Below are positions 18,861 through 30,800 of a DNA stretch of 64,000 nt, piece by piece. The stretch is taken from contig NZ_CP027433.1 of the NCBI RefSeq assembly GCF_002993285.1, positions 3,472,001-3,536,000 of the forward strand. The letters run 5' to 3'. A program made the translations under genes and the position numbers. Below the pieces are notes generated by a model that worked only from the letters and a program-made list of their open reading frames with translations, had not been told where the DNA came from and made no database searches. Every line of letters starts with the position of its first letter. The stretch's first letter is position 1. The stretch comes from Gordonia iterans. GTDB taxonomy: Bacteria; Actinomycetota; Actinomycetes; Mycobacteriales; Mycobacteriaceae.

Positions 18861-21800
18861 CCCTCCTCGACGTCGCCTCCGGCACCGGCCTGCGGTTCAG
18901 GCTGCTCCTGCCCCGCGGGGATTCCGCGGCGGCCGACGATGTCGATGTCACCGATGGCGATGCGCTGATCTTCCACGATCGCGGTGAGGATCCGGCGGTA
19001 GGTCTCGGCGAAGCCCTCAACGGTGCGCTTGTCGTACAGCGCCGTCGAGTAGAGGAAACCGACCGACATCGGAGTGTGCGGGGTGCGTCCCTCGGCGATC
19101 ACCATCAGATCGAACTTCGCCACATATCCGCCCACGTCGACGGGCTCGGCCTGAATGTCGCCCACCGAGACGGGGCCGTCGACCTTCTGCTGTTCGGTGT
19201 AGGTGAAGGCGATCTGCGCGAGCGGCGAGTACGCCGTCGATCGCGGCGGCGCCAGCATCTCGACCAGTTCGTCGAACTGCACATCGGCGTTGGCGAATGC
19301 GTCGAGGACGTCCTTACGCACCTCTCTCAGCAGGTAGTCGACGCTGCGGCCGGGGGCAGCGTCGGCGCGGAGTACCAGCGTGTTGACGAACATGCCGACC
19401 AGATCGTCGATCGCAGCGCTGGTGCGCCCGGCCGTCGGTGCGGCGACCACGGCGTCGGAAGTGGCCCCGAGCCGCGCGATCATCACGACCAGCGCCGCGT
19501 AGGTGACCATGAACGGCGTGACCCGGTACACCCGGCATAGCTCGTCGACCTGTGCCGCGAGGTCATCGTCGAGGGTCAGGCGGACCAGATCGCCGCGGCT
19601 GTCGAATACGCCGGGCCGCGGCCGGTCCATCGGCAGGTCGGTGACCTCGGGCAGGGCACGCAGCTGCTCTCGCCAGTACGCGTTCTCCCGGCTCAGGGGC
19701 GAGTCCGGATCGGTGACGTCGCCGAGCACGTCGTGCTCCCAGAGCGCGAAGTCGGCGTACTGCACGGCCAGCTCCGCTTGTGCCGGCACCGCCGGATCGA
19801 CCCGCCGCGCGTAGGCGGCGAGCACGTCCTTGAGCAGGACGGGCGTGGATTCGCCGTCGAAGGCGATGTGGTGTGCCACGATCGCCAACTCGACGTCTCC
19901 GTCGTCGCCGCGCCGGATCCGCCCGCGGATCGGGAGCTCGATCGACACATCGAATCCAGCGGACGCCGCGGTGGCCAGCTCTTCCAGGGAAGTCGCCTCG
20001 GCCCAGTCGAAGCGCTCGCGCGCCTGCGCCGGCGACAGGATCTGCTGCCGCGGTGTGGCGCCCGTCGCCGGATAGATCGTCCGGAGCACCTCGTGACGTT
20101 CCAGCACATCGTGGATCGCCTCGACGAGCGCTTCGACGTCGATGGTTCCGGTGAGACGGACGGCCATCGGGATGTTGTACATCGACGAGGTCGGATCAAC
20201 CTGGTTGAGGTACCACATGCGCAGCTGCGCGCGAGAGAGCGGAATCGTGTCCGGTCGCGGATCTGCCGCGGTGACGGCGGGTAGCGGCGCGGTTCGCCCG
20301 GCGACCTCGACGACCAGCTCGCGCACGGACGGGGCGTCGAACACATCGCGCACCGCCACCTGGACACCCAGCGCCTCCGATACCCTGGCCACCAGGCGCA
20401 TCGCGGCCAGCGAGTTGCCGCCCGCCGCAAAGAAGCTCTCGGTGACCGAGACCTGATCGACGCCGAGCAGGTCGGCGTAGACCTCTGCCACGGCACGCTC
20501 GGGATCGGTTTCCGGGGCCACGTATTCAGCGGTTTCAAGAACCGGGTCGGGCAGCGAGCGACGATCCACCTTGCCCGCGGTGTTGAGCGGCATCTGTTCG
20601 AGGGTCACCCAGGCGGTGGGCACCATGTATTCGGGCAAGTGCCGGCCGAGTTCGGCGGCCACGGCGTCGGTGTCGACGAAGGCGGGAGCCACGTAGCCGA
20701 CCAACTGGTCGCCGGCCGGGCCCTCGACCACACGGGCGGCCGCATGCAGCACGCCCGGAGCAGCAGCGATGGCCGCCTCGACCTCGCCGAGTTCCAGGCG
20801 CTGACCGCGCAGCTTCACCTGGAAGTCGGTACGGCCGAGGTATTCGAGTTCGCCGGACGGACGACGCTTCACCAGGTCGCCGGTGCGGTACAGACGCGCA
20901 CCCGCGCCGCCGAACGGATCGGCGACGAACCGCTCGGCGGTCAGGTCCGGGCGGGCTGCATAGCCACGCGCAGACTGCACACCGCCCAGGTACAGCTCAC
21001 CCGGCACTCCATCGGCGACCGGATGGAGACGCGAATCCAGAATGAAGGCGGTGGTGTTGGCCATCGGCGTACCGATGGAAACCACGGCACCGACCTCATC
21101 GAGAACCGCCGACATGGTGTAGACCGCGGCCTCGGTGGGACCGAACAGGTTCACCAGCTTGGCCTGCGGAACCCGGTGACGGAGGTTCTTGGCCACCGCC
21201 GGCGGCAGCGCTTCACCACCGGAGAACATGACCTTCAGGTTCGGCAACAACGGCTCGGCGCCGACGATGTCAAGGAACACGGCCAGCAGCGACGGCACGA
21301 ACTGCACGACGGTCACGTCGGACTGGTTCATCACCTCGGCCAGGTAGAGCGGATCGCGTTCGCCCCCGGCATCGGCGAGCACCATCGTCTGGCCGGCGAC
21401 CAGCGGCCAGAACAGTTCCAGCACCGAAGCGTCGAAGGTGTGCGGGGTCTTGAACAGCAGACGATGCTCCCCTGCCGGAACGGTCTGATCGAACCACGAG
21501 ACGAAGTTGCGGACCGCACCGTGCGAGATGGTGACACCCTTGGGCAGACCCGTCGAACCCGAGGTGAACAGCGTGTAGGCGGCATCAGTCGCCCGCAGCG
21601 GAGCACGGCGCTCGGCCGGATCCAGCGGCTTGGCCTCCGCCGGCAACTCGGTGGAGCAATCGACCTCCAGCACCGGCACGTTCAGACCCGCCACGAAGTC
21701 GGGAACCTCGGCATCGGCAGCAATGAGCACCACTTGAACACCAGCGGTCGAGGCCACGTATTCGGCACGCTCGACCGGCGAATCGGTCGCGATCGGCACA

Positions 21801-24800
21801 TACTGTCCACCCGCAGCCATCACCGCATGGACCGCCGTCACCAATTCGGCGCTGCGATCCATCACCAACGCGACGGCGGTCTCCGGGCCCACGCCGGCCG
21901 CGATCAGCGTCCGCGCCAGCTCGCCGACGCGAGCACCGAACTCGCGGTAGGTGATCTCACGATCGCAAGCGACCAGAGCCGGTGTGTCCCGGCGGGCCAC
22001 CATCTGAGCGGCCACCGCATCGGCGATCGTCTCGTCCAGGATCGGTTCCACCGGACCGGCCGACGCGGCCCGCACGCGATCGCGCTCCAGCGCATCGACG
22101 ACGGTCACGTCACCGACCACGACGGCCGGATCGGCGATCATCGCCTCGAGCAGGCGCACGAACCGGGCGCCGAGCTGCTCGATGGTCGAGCGATCGAAGA
22201 TCGCGGTGGCGAACGTCAGCAGGCCCGCCCAGTCGCCGGACTCCCCACCCACGATCGTCAGGTTCAGGTCCATCTGCGCCGGGGTTTCCATGCCACCGAG
22301 CGGCTCGACGCGCACACCACCCACCGCGACGCCCTCACCATCGGCTTGAGCGAGCGGATCGACCGACAAGATCACCTGCACCAACGGCGAGAACGCCTCA
22401 CTGCGCACCGGATCAATCGCATCCACGATCGACTCGAACGGCACCTCGGCATGCGCGAACGCATCCAGATCGCCAGCCCGCGTGCGCGCGATCAGTGCCT
22501 CGAACGTCTCAGCCGGGTCGATCTCAGTGCGCAGGACCAGCGTGTTCACGAACATGCCTACCAGCGCATCGAGGCCACGTGGACCGCGACCATCGATCGG
22601 TGTACCCAACACGATGTCGCCGGTGCCGGACACCCGCGCGAGCAGCGCTGCGAACACCGCGTGCAACACCATGAATCGGGTGGCACCCGACGCCGTGGCG
22701 AACTCATCGATCCGTGCACCCAGGTCCGACGGGATCACGAACTGCACCTGATCACCGCGCGACGAGAACACGGCCGGTCGTGGCCGGTCGGTCGGCAGGG
22801 CGATCACATCGGGCGCACCGGCCAGCGTGTCCTCCCAGAACGCCAGCTGGCGCCCCATGATCGACGAAGCGTCGTCCGGCGAACCGAGCACCGCATGCTG
22901 CCACAGCGAGTAATCGGCGTACTGCACCGGCAGCGGCATGTACTCCGGCACCCGGCCGTCGGCCCGGGCCGCGTACGCGGCGACGAGGTCCATCACCATC
23001 GGTCCGTGCGACTGCCCGTCGAAGCTGACGTGGTGAACGGCCATGGTGACGGCCACCGAATCGTCGGACTCGACCAACACGCGCACGCGCAGCGGCAGTT
23101 CGGTGGTCAGGTCGAAACCGCGATTGAGCGCGGCGACGATCTCGCCCATCGAATCGGCGATTCGCCAATCCAGCCGGGCATCGGCCTCGTCGGCGTCGAG
23201 GATCAGTTGGCACGGCACGCCGCCGCGATCGGGGAACACCGTCCGCAAGACTTCGTGTCGGGCGACCACATCGGAGACGGCCTGGCGCAGTGCGGCCAAG
23301 TCCACGGCGCCGTGCAACCGGAACGCATTGGGAATGCTGTAGGTCGGCGCTGCCGGGTCGAGGCGGTTGATGAACCACATGCGCTGCTGCGCGAACGAGA
23401 GCGGAATGTTCTCCGGCCGCGGCACCACCGCGGTGACGGGTGGCAGTGCCGGTGCCCTGCCAGCGGCCGCGCTCACCAATTCGCGCACGGTCGGCGCGTC
23501 GAAGACGTCGCGCACGGACAGATCGGCGGCGAGCGCTTCACCGACGCGAGCAACCACGCGCATCGCAGCCAGGGAGTTGCCGCCCAGGTTGAAGAACGAC
23601 TCGGTGACGCTGACCTGCTCGACGCCGAGGAGCTGCGCGAACACCTCCGCGACGCGTTCCTCGTCCTCGTTGGCCGGCGGCACGTACTCGGTCTGCAGCG
23701 AACCGAAGTCGGGCTCGGGCAGCGCCAGACGATCCAGTTTGCCTGCCGAGTTCAGCGTCACCTCGTCCAGCGGCGTCCACACCGACGGCCGCATGTACTC
23801 CGGCAGCGATACGGCGATGTGCGCCTTCACCTCGTCGAGGTCCACCGAGGCCGGTGCGACGTAGCCGACCAGGAACTCGCCACCGGCCGGTGCCGTGGCC
23901 ACAGCGGCGGCGGCATGAATCACGCCCGGGGCACCCGCGATCACCGCTTCGATCTCGCCGAGTTCGATGCGCTGACCACGCAGCTTCACCTGGAAGTCGG
24001 TGCGACCCAGGTACTCGATCTCTCCGCCCGGCAGGCGCTTCACCAGATCACCGGTGCGGTACAGGCGGGCACCCGGCGACGCAGAGCACGGGTCGGCGAT
24101 GAAGCGTTCCGCGGTCAGTGCCGATGCCGCGGCATAGCCGCGCGCGATCTGCACACCACCGAGGTACAGCTCACCGGGCACACCGTCGGGAATCGGCTGC
24201 AATCGGTCGTCGAGCACCAGAGCCGTGGTGTTGGCGACCGGGCCACCGATCGTCACCGTCGCATCGCCCGCCTTGATCTCCGCGGCGGTGACGTCGACTG
24301 CGGCTTCGGTCGGGCCATACAGGTTGTGCAGTCCGGTCGTCGGCAGGGTGGCCAGCAGGTCTTGTGCGACGGCTGGCGGCAACGCCTCGCCCGAAGTGAA
24401 CACCAGGCGCAGCGATGAAAGGTCGCTGACGCGTCGGCCGGCCACATCGAGGAACACCGAGAGCATCGACGGTACGAAATGCACCACCGACACCGACTCG
24501 GCTTTGAGTACCTCGGCCAGATAATTCGGATCCCGATGCCCATCGGGGCGCGCGATCACCAGGGGCGCACCCACGAGGAACGGCAAGTAGAGTTCCCACA
24601 CCGACACATCGAACGTATACGGCGTCTTCTGCAAGAATCGGTCGGCGTCACCGATGCGGTAGTCATCGCGCATCCACACCAGGCGGTTCAGCACCGCCTC
24701 ATGCGACACCGTCACACCCTTCGGCACACCCGTCGACCCCGACGTGAACAGGGTGTACAGCGCGCTCTCACCGCGCAACGGCGCAACCCGGTCCGCATCC

Positions 24801-27800
24801 GTCACCGGAGCAACCGACAGATCAACCTCGCCCGACGCATCGACCTCGAGCACCGGAACACCGGACAGATCGGCAACCGGCTCCGGCACAGCACCAGCGG
24901 CCACCAGGACCATCCGTGCGCCGGCGGTCTCCAGCATCACCCGCGCACGCTCGGCGGGTGCCTCAACATCGATCGGCACGTACTGGCCACCGGCCGCGGT
25001 GATCGCGTGAACGGCGACCAGTAGTTCCACGCTGCGATCGATGCACACACCCACGGCCACATCCGGGCCGACACCCGCGGCGATCAGTTCGCGCGCCAAC
25101 GTCGCGACCCGAGCACCGAACTCGGCGTACGAGACTTCGCGCCCCTCGAATACCAAAGCCGGTGCCGCGGCGTTATGCGCCGCTCGTTCGGCCACCACCG
25201 ATGCGATCGAGATCGCGGGACTCTCCACGTCCGGCCCGGAGGAGACTGCCAGCACCTCACCCCGAGCGCGTTGATCCAACAGCTCCGCGTCACCGACAAC
25301 CGAGGCCGGGTCGGCGGTGAGCGCATCCAGGAAGGCCACAAATCGTTCAGCGAACCATCGAGCGGTCGACTCATCGAACAGATCGGTGGCGTACACCACC
25401 AGGCCCGACCAGGCGCCCTCGTCACCCGGAAGGACGCGGAAGGTCAAATCGACCTGGGCCGGCACGAACGGATCGGCAACACCGGAGACCTGGAGGTCCC
25501 CGATACCGACACCGGCGTCCACGCCGCGGATCGAGGCGCCCGGATCGAACGAGAGCATCACCTGAGCGAGCGGCGCGAAGGCCTCGCTGCGCACCGGATC
25601 GAGAGCGTCGACGACGGCCTCGAACGGCACGTCGGAATGGGCGAACGCGTCCAGGTCCACGCTCCGGACCTGGCGCAGCAACTCGGTGAACGACGTGCCC
25701 GAGTCGACCTGCGTCCGCAGCACGAGCGTGTTCACGAACATGCCGATGAGCGCATCCAGTTCAGCCTGGCCGCGACCGGCGACCGGGGTGGCAACCGCGA
25801 TGTCTTGGGTGGCCGACAACCGCGCCAGCAGCACCGCCAGGGCGGCGTGGGTCACCATGAAGGGAGTCACATCGTGCTCAGCGGAGATCGAGGCCACCCG
25901 GTCGGCCACCTCGGCGGGAATCTCGAAGCGCAGCTCGGCACCGCGGTAGGACGCCACCGCCGGACGCTTACGGTCGGCCGGCAATTCCAGCACATCGGGC
26001 AGCTGGGCCAGCCGCGCACGCCAATGCTCCAGCTGGCGTCCCAGGACTGAACCTGCGTCGTCCGGTGCACCAAGCACCTCACGCTGCCAGATCGCGAAGT
26101 CGGCGAACTGCACCGGCAACGGCACAAACGGCGGCACCTGGCCGGCCGCCCGCGCCACATACGCGGTCAGCACGTCGGTGACCAGCGGGCCCATCGACTC
26201 ACCATCGGCGGCGATATGGTGCGCGACCACCGCGAAAAGGAACTCGCTCTCACCAGCAGGGTAGATCACCGCGCGGATCGGCCACTGCGAGGTGACATCG
26301 AAACCGGCAGTGACCGCAGCCATCAATTCGGCCTCGGAATCCACCTGCGACCACGGCAACTCCTGCGCCACTGCCGACTCCGGTGCGATCACCTGAACCG
26401 GCACACCGCCCACATCCGGGAACACCGTACGAAGAACCTCATGCCGGACCACCACGTCAGCGAAGGCTGCCCGCAGCGCCGCGACAGTCAGTGCCCCGTC
26501 GATGCGCAGGACCGCCAGAATGTTGTAGGTCGGCAACGACGAATCAAACCGGTTGATGAACCACATGCGCTGCTGCGAGAACGACAGCGGAATCTGCGCC
26601 GGACGCGGATCGGCCTTGGTGACCGGAGGCAATGCGGGAGCACGGCCGGCGACCGCCGCAGTCAGTTCGCGCACAGAAGGTGCGTCGAAGACGTCACGCA
26701 CCGACACCTGCACTCCCAGGGCCTCACTCACCCGCGCGACCAAACGCATGGCGGCGAGCGAATTACCACCGACGTCGAAGAACGATTCGGTGACCGACAC
26801 CTGGTCCACGCCGAGTAGGTCGGCGTAGACGGCGGCTACGGTTTCCTCCTCCGGAGTCTCCGGCGCCACGTATTCGGCAGCAGCGAACTCGGGATCAGGC
26901 AACGAACGACGATCCACCTTGCCGGCCGTGTTCAGCGGCATCTGCTCCAGAGCCACCCACACCGTCGGCACCATGTACTCAGGCAGGTGCTTGGCCAGCT
27001 CTGCAGCCGCAGCATCGGTATCCACCGTGGCGGAAGCGAGGTAACCAACCAACTGGTCACCAGCCTGACCCTCGACCACACGAGCGGCCGCATGGACCAC
27101 ACCGTCGACAGCGGCGATCGCCGCTTCGACCTCACCCAGTTCGAGACGCTGGCCGCGCAGCTTCACCTGGAAGTCGGTACGACCCAGATATTCGAGCTCA
27201 CCGGACGCACTGTTGCGCTTCACCAGGTCACCAGTGCGGTACAGACGCGAACCCGCCTCGCCGAACGGGTCGGCGATAAAGCGTTCAGCGGTCAGGTCCG
27301 GACGCGAGGCGTAACCGCGCGCAGACTGCACACCACCGAGGTACAGCTCACCGGCCACCCCATCGGGCACCGGGTGCAGTCGCGAATCCAAAATGAACGC
27401 AGTCGTGTTGGCCATCGGCACACCGATCGGCACCACGTCGAGGGCGGCGGTTTCGACACGGGCTCCTTCGTCGCCCTGCTCAACCAGCGAGGACTCATCC
27501 GACGCGAACAATGTCGCCGACATCGTGTAGACGGCGGCCTCGGTCGGACCGAACAGATTCACTACCTTCGCCTGCGGCACACGACGACGGAAGCTCTTGG
27601 CGACAGCCGGCGGCAGGGCCTCGCCGCCGGAGAACAACACCTGCAGCTTCGGCAACAGCGGATCGTCGCCGACGACATCCAAAAACGCCGCCAACAGTGA
27701 CGGCACAAACTGCACCACGGTCACATCAGCAGCATTCATCACGTCCGCGAGGTACTGCGGATCGCGCTCACCACCGGCATCAGCGATCACCATCGTCTGA

Positions 27801-30800
27801 CCCGCCACCAACGGCCAGAACAACTCCAACACCGACGCATCGAAGGTGTGCGGAGTCTTGAACAACAAACGCTGCTCCCCCACCGGAACCGTCTGATCGA
27901 ACCACGACACGAAGTTGCGCACCGCACCGTGCGAAATCGTCACACCCTTCGGCAGACCCGTCGAACCCGACGTGAACAGGGTGTACGCGGCATCGGAAGT
28001 CCGCAACGGCGCCAGCCGCTCGGACGGATCCAACGGCTTCACATCGGCAGCCAGTTCGGTCGAACAATCAACCTCGATGACCGGAACGTTCAAGCCGGCC
28101 ACGAACTCGGGCACCTCTCCGCCCTTGGCAACCAACACCAACTGCACGCCGGCAGTCGAAGCCACATATTCGGCACGCTCGACCGGCGAATCCATCGCGA
28201 TCGGCACATACTGACCACCCGCAGCCATCACCGCATGCACCGACGTCACCAACTCGACACTGCGATCCATCACCACACCGACAGCAGTCTCCGGGCCCAC
28301 ACCGGCCGCGATCAACGTCCGCGCCAACTCGCCGATCCGCGCACCGAACTCGGCGTACGAAAACTCACGCTCCGCCGCCACCACAGCGATCGCATCCGGG
28401 CGGGCCGCCACCTGCGCGGCCACCGCATCAGCGATCGTCTCATCCAAGATCGGCTCGACCGGACCGGCCGACTCGGCAAGCACCGCCACCGACTCGACTT
28501 CCTCGATCACCATCACATCGCCCACCGGCAGGGTCGGCGAGGCCAGCACCGCATCGAGCAGGCGCACGAATCGAGCACCGAGCTTCTCGACGGACGAACG
28601 ATCGAAGATCGCCGTCGCGAAGGTCAGCAGGCCCGTCCAGTCGACGGCGTCGCCGCTGACGATCGTCAGGTTCAGATCCATCTGCGCAGGGGTACCAACG
28701 CCGTCGAATGGTTCCACCGCTACGTCGCCGACCTCGACACTCTGGTCGGATGCCTGTGCCAGCGGGTCGACCGACAGGATCACCTGGACCAGCGGTGAGA
28801 ACGCCTCGCTGCGCACCGGATCAATCGCATCCACGATCGACTCGAACGGCACATCAGCATGACCGAAGGCATCCAGGTCTCCCGCACGAGTGCGTGCCAT
28901 CAGCTGATCAAACGACTCCGCCGGATCGATCTGGGTCCGCAGCACCAGCGTGTTGACGAACATGCCCACCAGGGCGTTCAACCCACGCGCGCCCCGACCA
29001 TCGATCGGCGTGCCCAACACGATGTCGGTCGAGCCCGACATCCGAGCCAGCAACGCCGAGAACGCGGCATGCAACACCATGAACCGCGATGCTCCCGACC
29101 GGGAGGCGTACTGATCGATCCGGGCGCCAAGGTCGGCGGGGATTGCGAACTGCACCTGGTCGCCTCGCGAGGAGAACACCGCCGGACGCGGGCGGTCGGT
29201 CGGCAACTCGATCACATCCGGCGCACCAGCGAGCGACTGTTCCCAGTACGCCAGCTGCTTACCCAGAATCGACTCGGCATCGTCGGGTGAACCGAGCACC
29301 TCGTGCTGCCACACCGCGTAGTCGGCGTATTGCACCGGCAACGCCGCGAACTCGGGGGCCTGGCCACCGATGCGAGCGGCATAGGCCGTCAGCAGGTCCG
29401 TCACCATCGGACCGAAAGACTGACCGTCGAAGGCGATGTGATGGACCACCACGGCGAGTGCGACCGAATCGTCGCCCTCTTCCAGCAGCCGCACCCGCAT
29501 CGGGAGTTCGGTGGTCACGTCGAACCCGCGACCAAGGTCGGTGAAGACATCCTCGATCGTGTCGACCACTCGCCAGTCCAGGCGCGAGTCAAGGTTATCG
29601 ACGGCGATCACGTTCTGGAACGGGACACCGTCGACGTCCGGGAACACCGTCCGCAGTACCTCGTGTCGGGTCGCTACGTCGAGCATGGCCTGGCGCAACG
29701 CACCTTGATCAACATCACCGCGCAGCCGTAAGGCAGCCGGAATGTTGTAGGTCGGCGCCGACGGATCCAGACGATTGATGAACCACATGCGCTGCTGGGC
29801 GAACGACAACGGAACCAGCTCCGGCCGAGGCACCACAGCGGTCACCGGCGGCAGAGCCGGCGCACGGCCGGCCGATGCGGCCGCGAGTTCACGCACAGAC
29901 GGGTGATCGAACAGATCCCGGATCGACAGATCCACACCGAGCACCTCACCGGCCCGCGCGACCACCCGCATCGCGCTCAGCGAGTTACCACCGGCATCGA
30001 AGAACGACTCGGTCACCCCGACCCGCTCCACACCCAGCACATCGGCGAACACCGCAGCCAAAGCCTCTTCGGCCGCACCCACCGGCGCCACGTACTCGGC
30101 CGCAGTCGCAGACAGATCCGGTTCGGGCAGCGCCCGACGATCCAACTTGCCCGCCGAGTTCAGCGTCACCTCATCGAGCAGCATCCACACACTCGGGCGC
30201 ATGTACTCCGGCAACGCAGCCGCCACCTGCACCTTCACCGCATCCAGATCCACCGACGCCGGCGACACATACCCGACCAAGAACTCCCCACCAGCAGGCG
30301 CCGTGGCCACGGCGGCCGCGGCATGCACCACACCCGGCGCACCCGCGATCACCGACTCGATCTCACCCAACTCGATCCGCTGACCACGCAACTTCACCTG
30401 GAAATCGGTACGACCCAAATACTCGATGTCCCCGCCCGGCAGACGCTTCACCAAATCACCAGTGCGGTACAAGCGCGAACCCTGCTCACCGAACGGGTCC
30501 GCGATAAAACGCTCGGCAGTCAAAGCTGACGCCGCAGCATAGCCGCGCGCGACCTGCACACCACCCAAATACAGCTCGCCCGGGACACCGACCGGAACCG
30601 GCTGCAGACGATCATCCAAAACCACAGCAGTGGTGTTAGCGACCGCACGGCCGATGGTGACCAGCTCATCACCCGGCAACACCCGCACAGCAGTCACATC
30701 CACCGCAGCCTCGGTCGGCCCATACAGGTTATGCAATTCCGCGGACGGCAATGCCCTGAGCAGTTCCTGCGCGATCGCCGGCGCCAGCGCCTCACCCGAA

